DNA of 64,000 nucleotides from Winogradskyella sp. (GCF_028282165.1 NZ_JANQIM010000018.1:32319-96318); one strand, 5' to 3'; shown: positions 1-9,172, counted from the first letter of the stretch. Notes: generated by a model from the sequence alone, not told the origin. Made by a program: numbers and translations.

Positions 1-329
1 AAATGTATGGCGATTCTGAGGTAACCTTTAACAAAGTGAATTTTCGGAAATTTGATGTTGATATTTTTGGTGAAGGTCTTTTGGTAATTAAGGGGGGTAA
101 AACTGGGCATCAGCATATCACATCCTACGGCGCAAGTGAAGTTAATCTCCTTGATATTAACAATAAAACGTCTAAGTTAAAGGCTTATGGTGAAGCCGAA
201 TTTAAGGTTAACGTTTCCGACCACATTAAGTTCACTGCTTATGGTGAAGCCGAATTACATTATAGAGGAACAGCAGAGGTGAACCAAGGGTTAAGTTTTG
301 GAGATTCAGAAATCAAACATATAAATTAA
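1..329 (+). CDS. GIN-domain (DUF2807) protein, C-terminal part
   Basis: The gene is cut by the left window edge, and the frame is open from the first base to the stop at 327-329. The visible part repeats a pattern of the type YG-x-(S/A)-E-(V/A)-x-(F/L) several times (YGDSEVTF, YGASEVNL, YGEAEFKV, YGEAELHY, GDSEI). This is the regular beta-solenoid ladder of the putative autotransporter adhesin head GIN domain (DUF2807), common in Bacteroidota cell-envelope proteins. A signal peptide, if any, lies outside the window. The ABC ATPase gene follows after 17 bp, so the two are probably co-transcribed. Family assignment is good; function is unknown. Confidence 0.75.
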   Translation, partial: MYGDSEVTFNKVNFRKFDVDIFGEGLLVIKGGKTGHQHITSYGASEVNLLDINNKTSKLKAYGEAEFKVNVSDHIKFTAYGEAELHYRGTAEVNQGLSFGDSEIKHIN

Positions 330-346
330 GCAAAATAATTATTAAA

Positions 347-1024
347 ATGACCAATATACTATTAAGTCTAAATGAAGCGAGCAGAACCGTAAATTCTGGA
401 AGTAATAAAGTAACTATACTCGATGATATTAATCTACAGGTTAAAGAAGGCGAATTTATCTCTCTTATGGGGCCTTCGGGTTCTGGTAAATCTACGTTAT
501 TAAATTGTATAGGAATGCTCGATAGTTTTACTGGAGGAGGCTATACATTTTTGGGCGAACCTGTCCATAGCATGAAAGAGAAGAATAGATCTAAGCTGTA
601 CAAGGAATATATTGGATTTGTGTTTCAGGCTTATCACCTTATTGATGAGCTGACCGTTTGGGAAAACATCGAAACCCCTTTATTGTATAAAAACATAAAG
701 TCATCAGAACGTAAGGCTTTGGTCGCAGATATGCTAGACCGATTTAATATTGTTGGCAAAAAGGATCTCTTTCCAATTCAATTAAGTGGCGGACAGCAAC
801 AATTGGTAGGTGTTGCTAGAGCACTTATCGGCAAGCCTAGGCTTATATTGGCAGATGAACCAACAGGGAATCTTAACTCAAAACAAAGTACGGAGATTAT
901 GGAATTGTTCTCCCAATTGAATAAAGAAGGAGTCACGATTATACAAGCTACACATTCGGAAAAGAATGCCTCATATGGTTCGAGGATTATCAATCTTTTG
1001 GATGGGAAAATAGTCGACGAATAA
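347..1024 (+). CDS. ABC transporter ATP-binding protein (LolD/MacB type)
   Basis: A 225-residue ATPase subunit that should energise export through a FtsX/MacB-type permease. Walker A is GPSGSGKST at residues 42-50. The Q-loop is in GFVFQAYHL, the signature is LSGGQQQ, Walker B with D-loop is LILADEPTGNL, and the H-loop His is in QATHSE. After the signature the usual R-V-A-I-A-R reads L-V-G-V-A-R. A TolC-like gene follows after 10 bp. ATPase plus outer-membrane channel suggests a tripartite exporter whose permease and membrane-fusion protein would lie left of the window. The substrate cannot be read from the sequence. Confidence 0.9.
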   Translation: MTNILLSLNEASRTVNSGSNKVTILDDINLQVKEGEFISLMGPSGSGKSTLLNCIGMLDSFTGGGYTFLGEPVHSMKEKNRSKLYKEYIGFVFQAYHLIDELTVWENIETPLLYKNIKSSERKALVADMLDRFNIVGKKDLFPIQLSGGQQQLVGVARALIGKPRLILADEPTGNLNSKQSTEIMELFSQLNKEGVTIIQATHSEKNASYGSRIINLLDGKIVDE

Positions 1025-1034
1025 CAACAAAATC

Positions 1035-2456
1035 ATGAAACATCATCAAATCATATTTGCCATCATTCTTTTGATGGGTTGGATGGGCTACGCTCAAAAT
1101 CAAGCTCAGGAGAGTTATTCCTTAGACGAATGCATTGCTATTGCACTAGAGAATAATCTCGATTTAAAGTCAGCAGATTTAAGAGCAAATTCTGCAAAAG
1201 TAAACCATCAGCAATCCAAGGGGAATTTATTACCAAGTATCAACGGGAATTTTAATATAGGAGTCAATGACGGTAGGAGTATAGACCCATTCACCAATGA
1301 CTTTATAACTCAAGAACTAACGTTCTCGAACATGGGTCTTAATTTAGACATGACCATTTTTAATGGATTTCGACTTTTAAATACCGCTAAACAAAACCGC
1401 TTAAATCGAAAAGCAGCTGACTTAGAGGTTGAAGCAGCCAAGCAAGATTTGGTGTTGAATGTGACCTTAACCTATCTTCAAGTACTCAACAATAAAGCGG
1501 TTTTGGATTTAACCAAACAACGTTACGAAGCCACAAAGAAGCAACTTAAGATTCAAGAGGATTTTTATAAAAACGAATCTGGAAATCCCGCAGATTATGC
1601 GGATTTACTCGGTCAGATCGCAAATGATGAAACGAGTATTTTAGTGTCAGAATCTAATCTTAATAATTCCAAGCAAACGCTTATTAGATTATTGAATTTA
1701 CCTGGAAACGTTACTATCGATACACAAAATTTAATGTTAGATGTTGAAGTATACGATCTTACAGCAGATGAAGTCTATACTGAAGCTTTACAGAATTTGA
1801 TGACGTTTAAAGCTAATGAAACACGTATTGAAGCAGCTAAAAAAGGAGTTAGTGTCGCGAAATCCCAATTTACACCAGAAATATCTGTTTTTGGAGGTAT
1901 CAACACCAATTATTCTAGTGCAGCACAATTGTTTGCGATGACAAATACTGAAATTGTGGAAACAGGTGATTTTGTTACTGTTGACGGACAGGACTTGCCT
2001 GTATTAACAGAGCGCACCAATTTTGAGGCAAATAGTATAAGTTATGAAGACCAACTTGACAATAACTTAAATACGGTTGTCGGAATTGCAGTAAACGTAC
2101 CTCTTTTTAATGGATTTAGGGCGAAAAATAATGTTGCTTTACAAAAGATACAAGTCGAAGAATCTATTCTAGAACTAGAGCGCACGCACTTAGATATTAA
2201 GAACACCATTGCCCAAGTACATTTTGATATGGAAGCCGCTTATAATCGTTATGAGAGTTTATTAAAGCAAGTCGAAGCTTATGATGAGTCTTACCGCATC
2301 AATGAAATTAGGTTCAATAATGGTGTCTCTAATTTTCTAAATTATGTGACGAGTAAAAATAATTTGGACAACGCAAAAGTCAACTTGGCAAATGCTAAAT
2401 ACGAGTACTTATTACGTGTTAAAGTATTGGATTATTATAGAGGAGTAGTTAATTAA
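1035..2456 (+). CDS. TolC family outer membrane efflux protein
   Basis: A 473-residue protein with an N-terminal signal peptide ending near GYAQ. Two long helical repeats begin with the typical block SLDECIAIALENN (residues about 29-41) and include ANSAKVNHQQSKGNLLPSI and the second-half equivalent VGIAVNVPLFNGFRAKN. These are the outer-membrane-factor repeats that form the trimeric beta-barrel and periplasmic tunnel. It lies 10 bp behind the ABC ATPase and probably forms the outer channel of the same exporter. Its stop overlaps by 4 bp the stop of the convergent aldo/keto reductase gene. Confidence 0.92.
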   Translation: MKHHQIIFAIILLMGWMGYAQNQAQESYSLDECIAIALENNLDLKSADLRANSAKVNHQQSKGNLLPSINGNFNIGVNDGRSIDPFTNDFITQELTFSNMGLNLDMTIFNGFRLLNTAKQNRLNRKAADLEVEAAKQDLVLNVTLTYLQVLNNKAVLDLTKQRYEATKKQLKIQEDFYKNESGNPADYADLLGQIANDETSILVSESNLNNSKQTLIRLLNLPGNVTIDTQNLMLDVEVYDLTADEVYTEALQNLMTFKANETRIEAAKKGVSVAKSQFTPEISVFGGINTNYSSAAQLFAMTNTEIVETGDFVTVDGQDLPVLTERTNFEANSISYEDQLDNNLNTVVGIAVNVPLFNGFRAKNNVALQKIQVEESILELERTHLDIKNTIAQVHFDMEAAYNRYESLLKQVEAYDESYRINEIRFNNGVSNFLNYVTSKNNLDNAKVNLANAKYEYLLRVKVLDYYRGVVN

Positions 2457-3412
2457 TACCATTTTAAGGTACTTCTTTCATTCCAATAATCTTGAGCTGA
2501 AATAGCGAACGATTTTAATTGAACTATTTCATCTCCATTCAACCCAAAATCCAAAGCTTTTAAGTTTTGCTTTAAATGATCAATATGGGAAGCACCACTT
2601 AGAACGATTGTTGGTTCTAAATCATCCATAATAAAACGGATAGCAATGGCATCGATACCAACATCATATTTCTTTGAAAGTGCTTCTAAATAGTCATACG
2701 CTACCTCGTAATTTTTAAAATTAGTATTACTTAAGACACGACCGTTGGCTAGAGCTTCTTTGATAATCACAGTTTTCTCTTTAGCTATTAATTCCTTTAA
2801 GATAGTCGAGGTAGACTGTTCAAAAATGTTAAAGGTCACTTGGTAGCTATCGAACAAACCAACACCATCAAAAGCAATTTTTTGAGCTTCTTGAATGATT
2901 TTTTCCTGTGCCGTTCCACTAGACGTAATGCCTATTTTTACGTTGTGTTTTTCTTTTAACTCATGTAGTCTGGAAAGGACTGCTGTGTTTGTCAAAACAC
3001 CACTATCTAAAGTGGCAGAATGGATTTGGTAGATGTTAAGCCTAGGAAGGAATGCTCTGGAAACTTCCCATTGTTCATTCAGTTTGGCTAAAGAATGTTC
3101 TTTAATTTCATGCTTGCCCTTAAATCCTATTTCCCAATTGGCAACATAAGTGTATCCAAATTTTGTTGAGAGACGAATATCTTTATGGTCTCTTGTCTTG
3201 TTCCATTCTAACAAAAATTGCTCTCCTAAGCCATAGGAAGGCGCGACATCAAAATCCCTTAGGCCTAATTTATGAGCTTCATCTAATATCTTAAGTGTAT
3301 TTGTTTTAAAGGCATCCACAGATTTATCAATGTCGGTATGAGATCTAATATTAATGTAATCTGGTCTGCCCAAAGCAGCCAAGCCTAAACCGATTCTAGT
3401 TTTTTGAGCCAT
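2453..3412 (-). CDS. aldo/keto reductase
   Basis: A 319-residue TIM-barrel oxidoreductase using NAD(P)H. The family catalytic tetrad can be traced: Asp and Tyr in FDVAPSYGLGEQ, Lys in LSTKFGYT and His in YQIHSATL. Further family blocks are the IGITSSGTAQE strand and the C-terminal IVLSGASHIDHLKQNLKAL, which binds the cofactor phosphate or adenine side. The start overlaps the end of the upstream glutaredoxin-like gene by 28 bp, indicating a shared transcript. The neighbouring msr genes suggest an oxidative-damage context, but the substrate is unknown. Confidence 0.88.
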   Translation of the reverse strand: MAQKTRIGLGLAALGRPDYINIRSHTDIDKSVDAFKTNTLKILDEAHKLGLRDFDVAPSYGLGEQFLLEWNKTRDHKDIRLSTKFGYTYVANWEIGFKGKHEIKEHSLAKLNEQWEVSRAFLPRLNIYQIHSATLDSGVLTNTAVLSRLHELKEKHNVKIGITSSGTAQEKIIQEAQKIAFDGVGLFDSYQVTFNIFEQSTSTILKELIAKEKTVIIKEALANGRVLSNTNFKNYEVAYDYLEALSKKYDVGIDAIAIRFIMDDLEPTIVLSGASHIDHLKQNLKALDFGLNGDEIVQLKSFAISAQDYWNERSTLKWY

Positions 3413-3642
3413 TTCAATAGTTCTTTATCAGAAGGATTCCTAAGTTTCTTTTCCCCAATAGTAATGGTCGGGAAATTGAGCTTTCTGTTTTCATAAAGAT
3501 TACGCAGTTCTTCAGCAAATTCGTTGTCTGCTTCAACATCCAAAAATAAATATTCTAAGTTTTGCTTGTCAAAAAATGTTTGATAGTGTTTGGTCTTGTG
3601 GCAGCGCTCAGCGCCATAAAGTTTTATAACAGGATGAGCCAT
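3385..3642 (-). CDS. glutaredoxin-like thioredoxin-fold protein
   Basis: A small 85-residue protein with glutaredoxin layout: beta strand VIKLYGAERC, a helix, the strand YLFLDVEAD, a conserved cis-proline segment NFPTITIGEKKL, and a C-terminal helix ELLKWLKKL. The active-site CPYC of classical glutaredoxins is replaced by C-H-K-T, so it is a monothiol-type or non-canonical member. It overlaps the downstream aldo/keto reductase gene by 28 bp. The length matches short Grx proteins. The fold call is good; activity is uncertain. Confidence 0.72.
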   Translation of the reverse strand: MAHPVIKLYGAERCHKTKHYQTFFDKQNLEYLFLDVEADNEFAEELRNLYENRKLNFPTITIGEKKLRNPSDKELLKWLKKLESV

Positions 3643-3668
3643 TTTTGATGACCTTTCATTTTATGTAA

Positions 3669-3699
3669 ACCCAAAGCAACTTCAAAAGCTGCTTTGGGT
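3669..3699 (-). terminator. probable terminator behind msrA
   Basis: Perfect 10-bp stem ACCCAAAGCA / TGCTTTGGGT (3669-3678 and 3690-3699) with an 11-nt loop, sitting 8 bp downstream of the msrA stop on the minus strand. It is followed on that strand by a moderately T-rich stretch. It separates the msrBA unit from the glutaredoxin-like gene. Confidence 0.7.
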
Positions 3700-3706
3700 A
3701 ATATGA

Positions 3707-4252
3707 TTATGCACTTTTTAATTTATCGGCATGAAGCTTACGAAGTTTCACAAGTTTTGGTGTAATAACAAAACTGCAATAACCTTGTTGCTGATTATTC
3801 CTATAATAATCCTGATGCTCTTGCTCGGCTTCATAAAAGGTCTGTACTTCAGAAACTTCTGTAACTATAGGGTCTTCATAATACTTGCTAAGTTCATTAA
3901 TCACGGTATTAGCAGTTTTCTTTTGGGTGTCATCGTGATAATAAATAACCGAACGATATTGGGTACCACGATCGGCACCTTGTCTGTTTAAGGTTGTAGG
4001 ATCGTGCGTTGTCATAAAAATGACGAGGATGTCTTCGTAACTTATCACATTAGCATCAAAAGTAACTTGTACCACTTCGGCATGGCCAGTTAAACCAGAA
4101 CATACTTCCCTGTAGGTTGGTTTTCCTGGGACATTACCGCCAGAATATCCAGATACTACCTTTTCTACACCTTTTATTTCTTGAAAAACTGCTTCTGTAC
4201 ACCAAAAGCATCCACCACCTACTGTGGCAACTTGTAATTTTTTAGTTGTCAT
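3707..4252 (-). CDS. msrA: peptide-methionine (S)-S-oxide reductase MsrA
   Basis: A 181-residue enzyme reducing the S-epimer of methionine sulfoxide in proteins. The active-site motif GGGCFWC is at residues 12-18 with catalytic Cys15, followed by TEAVFQEIKGVEKVVSGYSGG, YEDILVIFMTTHDPTT and RGTQYRSVIYYHD, all diagnostic. The start codon shares one base with the stop of msrB (TAATG), so translation is probably coupled. Length is normal for a cytosolic MsrA, and no signal peptide is seen. A strong hairpin follows the stop. Confidence 0.97.
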   Translation of the reverse strand: MTTKKLQVATVGGGCFWCTEAVFQEIKGVEKVVSGYSGGNVPGKPTYREVCSGLTGHAEVVQVTFDANVISYEDILVIFMTTHDPTTLNRQGADRGTQYRSVIYYHDDTQKKTANTVINELSKYYEDPIVTEVSEVQTFYEAEQEHQDYYRNNQQQGYCSFVITPKLVKLRKLHADKLKSA

Positions 4253-4704
4253 TAGGCGATCTCCTTTTCTAAAGTCATGGATTCAGAATTTATGCAATAG
4301 CGCAAACCACTAGGTTCTGGTCCATCCGGGAATACATGTCCTAAATGGGCATCGCAAGTATTACACATCACTTCGACGCGTACCATACCGTATGAGGTAT
4401 CTCTTTCGTATTTAATGGCGTTTTCCTTGATCGGTTGTGTAAAGCTTGGCCAACCAGTACCAGAACTGAATTTAATGGTAGAATCGAACAAAGGTGTACC
4501 ACAACATATACAGTTGTATTTGCCAGTATCATAAATGCTACAAAGTGCACCACTATGTGGTCGCTCAGTACCTTTTTGTCTAGTAATTCTAAATTGTTCT
4601 GGCGTTAATTGCGCTCGCCATTCGGCTTCTGTTTTTTCAACGCGTCGATCTGGTGTTGGGTTTCCATTAACTGAAAAATTGATGACATCTTTCCAGGTTA
4701 GCAT
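4252..4704 (-). CDS. msrB: peptide-methionine (R)-S-oxide reductase MsrB
   Basis: A 150-residue enzyme that reduces the R-epimer of methionine sulfoxide, complementing MsrA. Two CxxC zinc pairs are visible (CICCGTPLF and MCNTCDAHLG). The catalytic Cys is in GLRYCINSES, and the core block FSSGTGWPSFTQP is intact. It is the first gene of the msrBA unit, overlapping msrA by one base. The 262-bp region upstream carries the promoters of this unit and of the divergent sugar transporter. Confidence 0.97.
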   Translation of the reverse strand: MLTWKDVINFSVNGNPTPDRRVEKTEAEWRAQLTPEQFRITRQKGTERPHSGALCSIYDTGKYNCICCGTPLFDSTIKFSSGTGWPSFTQPIKENAIKYERDTSYGMVRVEVMCNTCDAHLGHVFPDGPEPSGLRYCINSESMTLEKEIA

Positions 4705-4966
4705 ACGTTTTGGTTCCTTTCTTTCTGTAAGTTAATATTTTATTAATTAGGTCAGAAACAACCTCATTATTGAAATCAAAAAGATGAATTTTAACTAAAG
4801 TTATTCGGTTTCTTTTCTAATTAATATATGCTTTTTGCAAATGTAAAGTTAGTCGTTATTGGTCGATTTTCCTTGCACGGATGAGGTTAAAGTGTTCTTA
4901 ATTTTTTAATTGTAAAGGATTAGTATCTTTAGAGTATATTTATGAGCAGAACCTAACGACTATTAT

Positions 4967-6343
4967 ATGAAAAAAGGAACATTCTTATTGCTAATTACGG
5001 CTATATCAGCTTTGGGAGGCTTGTTATTTGGCTACGATACAGGTGTTATCAATGGTGCACAATATTATTTGAGCCAATATTTTGAACTCGATCCTACCAT
5101 GAAAGGTTGGGTGGTTGGTAGTGCACTTATAGGATGCTTAGTTGGAGCGCTAATAGCAGGAGTTTTGAGTATTATAATAGGTAGAAAGAATTCATTGATT
5201 ATCTCGGCCATTTTGTTTACACTTTCAGCTTGGGGCTCTGGTTTACCTGAGATTTTCCCAGAAACTGTTAGTATGCTGGTTGTTTTTAGAATTATTGGTG
5301 GTTTGGGTATTGGTATTGCATCCATGAATGCACCAATGTATATTGCCGAAATAGCTCCAAGCAATATTAGGGGGAAGATGGTTACTTACTATCAGTTGGC
5401 TATTGTGATTGGTTTTTTTGTCGTGTTTTTGGCAACTTATTTTATTGGGAATAATTTAACGGAAGCCGAAAATATTCAATTTGGCTGGCGACATATGTTT
5501 TGGTCCGAGTTGGTGCCCAGTTTTTTGTTTCTCACACTTCTATTTCTAGTGCCTAAGAGTCCACGTTGGTTGGCCTTAAAAGGTAACGACGAAGCAGCGC
5601 TTAAGGTATTGAGTAAGGTTCATGGAGAGGAAGAAGCGCAAAACGAAATACAAGAAATTAAAGCCTCTTTAGAAACAAGCGCATCAAAGATTAAAGTTAA
5701 TTATTTTTCAAAGGCGGTTTTGTTTATAATATTTATTGGAGCAGCACTTTCTGCTTTGCAACAATTCACAGGTATCAATGCCGTTTTGTATTATGGTGCA
5801 GACATATTTGAAAAAGCCTTAGGTTTTGGCAAAGAAGATGTATTGGCACAGCAAGTCTTGTTAGCCTTTGTTAATTTGGTGTTTACTTTTGTCGCTATGT
5901 TTACTGTTGATAAATATGGTAGGAAACCCTTGTTATATATAGGTTCTATAGGAATGATTATTGGATTTTTATTGTTGGGTGTTTCGCTTCAACAAAATGC
6001 TGTTGGCCTAGTTTCCTTAATTGGAGTACTCGTTTTTACAGGTTCTTTTGCCTTATCGATGGGTCCAGTGGTTTGGGTCATTTTATCTGAGATGTTCCCT
6101 AACAAAATACGAAGTGTTGGTATGGCTTTAGCTGTTGCGGCACAATGGGCGGCAAACTATTTGGTAACTCAAACCTTTCCGATGGTTATGGAGAGTGAAG
6201 CTAATAACAGTGCACCATGGAACGACTCTATGCCTTACTTTATCTTTATTGCATTTATACTCATGATTATTTTAATAACCTACAAGTTTATTCCAGAAAC
6301 CAAAGGAAAATCGCTCGAAGAGATCGAAGCGTTTTGGGAGTAA
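4967..6343 (+). CDS. sugar porter family MFS transporter
   Basis: A 458-residue, 12-TM symporter of the sugar porter family (XylE/GLUT type), expected to import a monosaccharide with H+. Family marks in order: GYDTGVINGA in TM1, the RGKMVTYYQLAIVIG loop, PKSPRWL, QQFTGINAVLYYG in TM7 (sugar-binding glutamines), DKYGRKPLL and the C-terminal PETKGKSLEEIE. The AraC-type gene begins 14 bp downstream and may sense the same sugar. Specificity (glucose, xylose, arabinose or galactose) cannot be fixed by eye. Confidence 0.93.
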   Translation: MKKGTFLLLITAISALGGLLFGYDTGVINGAQYYLSQYFELDPTMKGWVVGSALIGCLVGALIAGVLSIIIGRKNSLIISAILFTLSAWGSGLPEIFPETVSMLVVFRIIGGLGIGIASMNAPMYIAEIAPSNIRGKMVTYYQLAIVIGFFVVFLATYFIGNNLTEAENIQFGWRHMFWSELVPSFLFLTLLFLVPKSPRWLALKGNDEAALKVLSKVHGEEEAQNEIQEIKASLETSASKIKVNYFSKAVLFIIFIGAALSALQQFTGINAVLYYGADIFEKALGFGKEDVLAQQVLLAFVNLVFTFVAMFTVDKYGRKPLLYIGSIGMIIGFLLLGVSLQQNAVGLVSLIGVLVFTGSFALSMGPVVWVILSEMFPNKIRSVGMALAVAAQWAANYLVTQTFPMVMESEANNSAPWNDSMPYFIFIAFILMIILITYKFIPETKGKSLEEIEAFWE

Positions 6344-6357
6344 TTATATGATTAATT

Positions 6358-7212
6358 ATGACTAGAGATATCATAGAAATTAATGATTTTACCATTTTGG
6401 TGGAGACTGCAAATTCGGATAAAACTATTCAGGATTCCTGTTTTTTTGATGAACCTGTTATTGCTGTAGCATTTTATGGTTCTGGGAATGTGGATTTGGA
6501 GTTCGAATATCCGACAATGTCAAAGTTTTACAACTATACCAAAGGTTTGGCACTATCATTTTACTCTGATGAGAAGGTATTATGCAAACATACCGTTTCA
6601 AAAGATTGTCCACTTGAATGTATTGTTATAGCCACAGCGACTAGAAACCTACACAAACTACCCAATCAAGAAGGGGAGTTGTTTTCAGAGCTTTTAGAAC
6701 AACTGGTTAATCCAAAAGATCATTATGTTGAAGGACCAAGCTTTTATATGACACCTGAGATGCTTAAAATTGTTAATGGTATTTTCAATATGAAATATGA
6801 GGGCAAAGCCAGAATGATGTTCTTCAGAAGTCAGATTACAGCTTTATTGTCCCATTTTTTTGGTCAGCTAGCCTTGCATAAAACGAAGCATTTTAAAACC
6901 CATGATCGATCTCGACTTGAGGAAGTGAAACAAGTTTTAGCCAATAATCTCGATAACCCACCATCCTTGTCTGAGCTTTCAAAAATAATTGGATTAAACG
7001 CCACTAAACTTAAAAAGGAGTTTAAAGAAGTCTTTGGCGTGCCAGTATTCAAATATTTACAAAATGAACGACTTACCACGGCACACGATATGATCATTAA
7101 TAAAAGTGCCACTGTTCAGGAAGCGGCATGGCATGTCGGTTACGATAGTCTTAGCTCATTTTCGAATGCATTTGCCAATAAATTTGGCTACAGACCGAGC
7201 CAAATAAAGTAG
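6358..7212 (+). CDS. AraC family transcriptional regulator
   Basis: A 284-residue regulator. The C-terminal third (about residues 183-284) carries the two AraC helix-turn-helix units: LEEVKQVLANNLDNPPSLSE, LSKIIGLNATKLKKEFKEVFG, then VQEAAWHVGYDSLSSFSNAFANKFGYRPSQIK, which matches the family signature. The N-terminal 180 residues are a probable effector-binding domain without a clear ligand motif. It could control the sugar porter 14 bp upstream or the DUF5367-DUF1772-NmrA operon 91 bp downstream. Fusion of the two functions is not implied by the sequence. Confidence 0.92.
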   Translation: MTRDIIEINDFTILVETANSDKTIQDSCFFDEPVIAVAFYGSGNVDLEFEYPTMSKFYNYTKGLALSFYSDEKVLCKHTVSKDCPLECIVIATATRNLHKLPNQEGELFSELLEQLVNPKDHYVEGPSFYMTPEMLKIVNGIFNMKYEGKARMMFFRSQITALLSHFFGQLALHKTKHFKTHDRSRLEEVKQVLANNLDNPPSLSELSKIIGLNATKLKKEFKEVFGVPVFKYLQNERLTTAHDMIINKSATVQEAAWHVGYDSLSSFSNAFANKFGYRPSQIK

Positions 7213-7270
7213 TCGTCTTTTCGAACAAATCAAAATTCTTTTCAAATAAGTCTATGCTCTAAGGTAGAAA

Positions 7271-7278
7271 TACTTTTG
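7271..7278 (+). promoter_or_regulatory. possible -10 element TACTTTTG
   Basis: TACTTTTG fits the Bacteroidota -7/-10 consensus TAnnTTTG and lies 25 bp before the start of the DUF5367 gene. I see no convincing TTG-type -33 box at the expected spacing, which would be compatible with activator (AraC)-dependent expression. Confidence 0.35.
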
Positions 7279-7303
7279 TCTAGTAATTAAAAATTATTAA
7301 GAC

Positions 7304-7705
7304 ATGAAAACAATTAGAGTCATTTTAATCGGTATAGCCATCTGGATTTTAGGCGTATCGTTTTACACCTTTTCATTCAGCGTTTCTTTAATGAAAGATG
7401 CAGAAATGCAAGCCAACCTGGTATTGTTTTTTTGCGTCATACCACTAGTTTGGTTTGGTAGTGCTTTATACTATAAAACTGATAAAACTACCTCTGGTTA
7501 TAAAGTGGGCCTAATCTTATTACTGATTAGCGCAGCTTTAGATGCGCTTATCACAGTCCCATTTTTTATGATACCTAATGGCATTGACCATTTCACCTTT
7601 TTTACATCATTCGGTTTTTGGTTAGTAGCCCTAGAGTTTATCTGCATTGCGGCATTATACCATTACATCAAGGTGTATTCTAAAACAATAAGATTAAATC
7701 AATAG
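7304..7705 (+). CDS. DUF5367-type small membrane protein
   Basis: A 133-residue protein with four predicted membrane segments: VILIGIAIWILGVSFYTFSF, LVLFFCVIPLVWFGSALYY, VGLILLLISAALDALITVPF, and FFTSFGFWLVALEFICIAALY. Size and pattern match the DUF5367 family. It is the first gene of a tight three-gene operon (4 bp to DUF1772, then 11 bp to the NmrA-like gene). The preceding AraC-type gene is a plausible regulator. The function of the family is unknown. Confidence 0.65.
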   Translation: MKTIRVILIGIAIWILGVSFYTFSFSVSLMKDAEMQANLVLFFCVIPLVWFGSALYYKTDKTTSGYKVGLILLLISAALDALITVPFFMIPNGIDHFTFFTSFGFWLVALEFICIAALYHYIKVYSKTIRLNQ

Positions 7706-7709
7706 AGCT

Positions 7710-8207
7710 ATGGAATTCTCATTACAACACATCGTTTACTTACTGTTAGTCGTATGTACAGGCCTTAGTGCAGGCTTATGCTTTACTTGGGGAAATGCCG
7801 TAGCACCAGGTATTGGGCGACTCGATGATTTCGGATTCTTAATGTCATTTCAGCAAATGAATCGGGTAATTCTAAACCCAACTTTTTTTATAGTGTTTTT
7901 AGGGCCATTCTTTTTGGGTATCATCAATTTATTTCTATTCAAAAATGCATCGTCGAACATTTGGTGGATGCTCTTAGTCGCTGTATTGACCTATTTCGCT
8001 GGAGTAGTCTTAGTTACTGTTTTTGGAAATGTGCCGCTAAACGACATGATTGACAAGCAGAACTTGGAAGCTTTAAGTAAAGTAGAACTAAAGGAATTGC
8101 GAACTGCCTTTGAAGCGAAATGGAATCAGTTTCATCTGGTTAGAATTATCACCTCAATAGGATCATTCATAAACTTAATTATAATCACAATACAAATCAC
8201 AAAATAA
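7710..8207 (+). CDS. DUF1772 (anthrone oxygenase-like) membrane protein
   Basis: A 165-residue integral membrane protein with four TM helices. The N-terminal segment TGLSAGLCFTWGNAVAPGIGRLDD and the later VTVFGNVPLND-x(n)-W-x-x-F-H-x-x-R pattern (EAKWNQFHLVRIITSIGSF) are typical of DUF1772, which is related to anthrone oxygenases. It lies 4 bp behind the DUF5367 gene and 11 bp before an NmrA-like oxidoreductase. The pairing of DUF1772 with NmrA-like proteins suggests small-molecule redox or quinone-related chemistry, but this is inference. Confidence 0.8.
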   Translation: MEFSLQHIVYLLLVVCTGLSAGLCFTWGNAVAPGIGRLDDFGFLMSFQQMNRVILNPTFFIVFLGPFFLGIINLFLFKNASSNIWWMLLVAVLTYFAGVVLVTVFGNVPLNDMIDKQNLEALSKVELKELRTAFEAKWNQFHLVRIITSIGSFINLIIITIQITK

Positions 8208-8218
8208 ATTTTAAAATC

Positions 8219-9055
8219 ATGACAACAGAACATTTTTTAATCACAGGAGGAACAGGAAAAACAGGTCGGCGACTAGTAGATCGTTTACGACAATTAGGAC
8301 AAAAGGTCCGTGTAGGATCTAGATCAGCACAACCAGCATTTGATTGGAATCAACCCAACAATTGGAGCGATGTTTTAGAAGGTATCGACAAGGTATATAT
8401 CACCTATCAACCAGATTTGGCAGTACCAGGAGCCAAAGAAGCCATTACAGAATTAGTAAAGCAAGCCAAGAACGCTAATGTTAGAAAATTAGTGTTATTA
8501 TCTGGAAAAGGTGAGCGTGAAGCAGAGCTTTGTGAGGAGATCGTTATCAGCTCTGGAATTGACTATACCATTGTTAGAGCCAGTTGGTTTAACCAGAATT
8601 TTAGTGAGAATTTCTTGTTAGAGCCAATTTTAGAAGGCGTGGTGGCCTTACCACAAGCCCACGTAAAAATCCCATTTGTAGATGCCGATGATATTGCAGA
8701 TGTTGCGGTTGAGGTGCTTTTAAATGACCAGCACAATGGCGAAATCTATGAGCTTACAGGATCACAGTTATTCACTTTTAAAGACGCTATTGACACTATT
8801 GCTAAAGCAGCAAAGCGCGATATTACATTTGTGCCAGTAAGTTTAGAGGAATACAGTAATGCCATGAGAGCCATGCAATTACCAGAAGACTTTGTTTGGT
8901 TAATCGATTACTTATTCGAAGTGGTATTGGGCAATCCTAATAATTCCATTGTAACTCACGATATTGAAAAGGTCTTAGGAAGAGCACCAAGAACATTTAG
9001 GAACTTTGCAGAAGAAGTAGCCAAAACTGGCCTTTGGGATAAAGTAGAAGCTTAA
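8219..9055 (+). CDS. NmrA-like NAD(P)-binding oxidoreductase
   Basis: A 278-residue atypical short-chain dehydrogenase. The dinucleotide-binding motif ITGGTGKTGRRL (about residues 7-18) is followed by VGSRSAQPAFDW, which suggests NADP preference through the Arg. IDYTIVRASWFNQNFSEN and YELTGSQLFTFKDA are characteristic of the NmrA/YtfG-type group. The classical YxxxK catalytic pair is not obvious. It is the last gene of the operon, closed by a good terminator at 9085. Relatives include quinone oxidoreductase 2 and regulatory NmrA proteins, so enzymatic activity is not certain. Confidence 0.85.
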   Translation: MTTEHFLITGGTGKTGRRLVDRLRQLGQKVRVGSRSAQPAFDWNQPNNWSDVLEGIDKVYITYQPDLAVPGAKEAITELVKQAKNANVRKLVLLSGKGEREAELCEEIVISSGIDYTIVRASWFNQNFSENFLLEPILEGVVALPQAHVKIPFVDADDIADVAVEVLLNDQHNGEIYELTGSQLFTFKDAIDTIAKAAKRDITFVPVSLEEYSNAMRAMQLPEDFVWLIDYLFEVVLGNPNNSIVTHDIEKVLGRAPRTFRNFAEEVAKTGLWDKVEA

Positions 9056-9084
9056 TCAAGCTAACGTTCATCAATCAAAAGAAG

Positions 9085-9112
9085 ACCCTTGTAAATTTTG
9101 CAAGGGTTTTTT
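9085..9112 (+). terminator. intrinsic terminator of the DUF5367-NmrA operon
   Basis: Stem ACCCTTG / CAAGGGT (9085-9091 and 9101-9107) with a 9-nt loop and a run of six T. It lies 30 bp after the NmrA-like stop. Confidence 0.85.
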
Positions 9113-9172
9113 AGTGTAGTCGCAGGGACTAACGTCGTTGGGCCCATCTTGCCAGAATACAGTGCTCAGTTC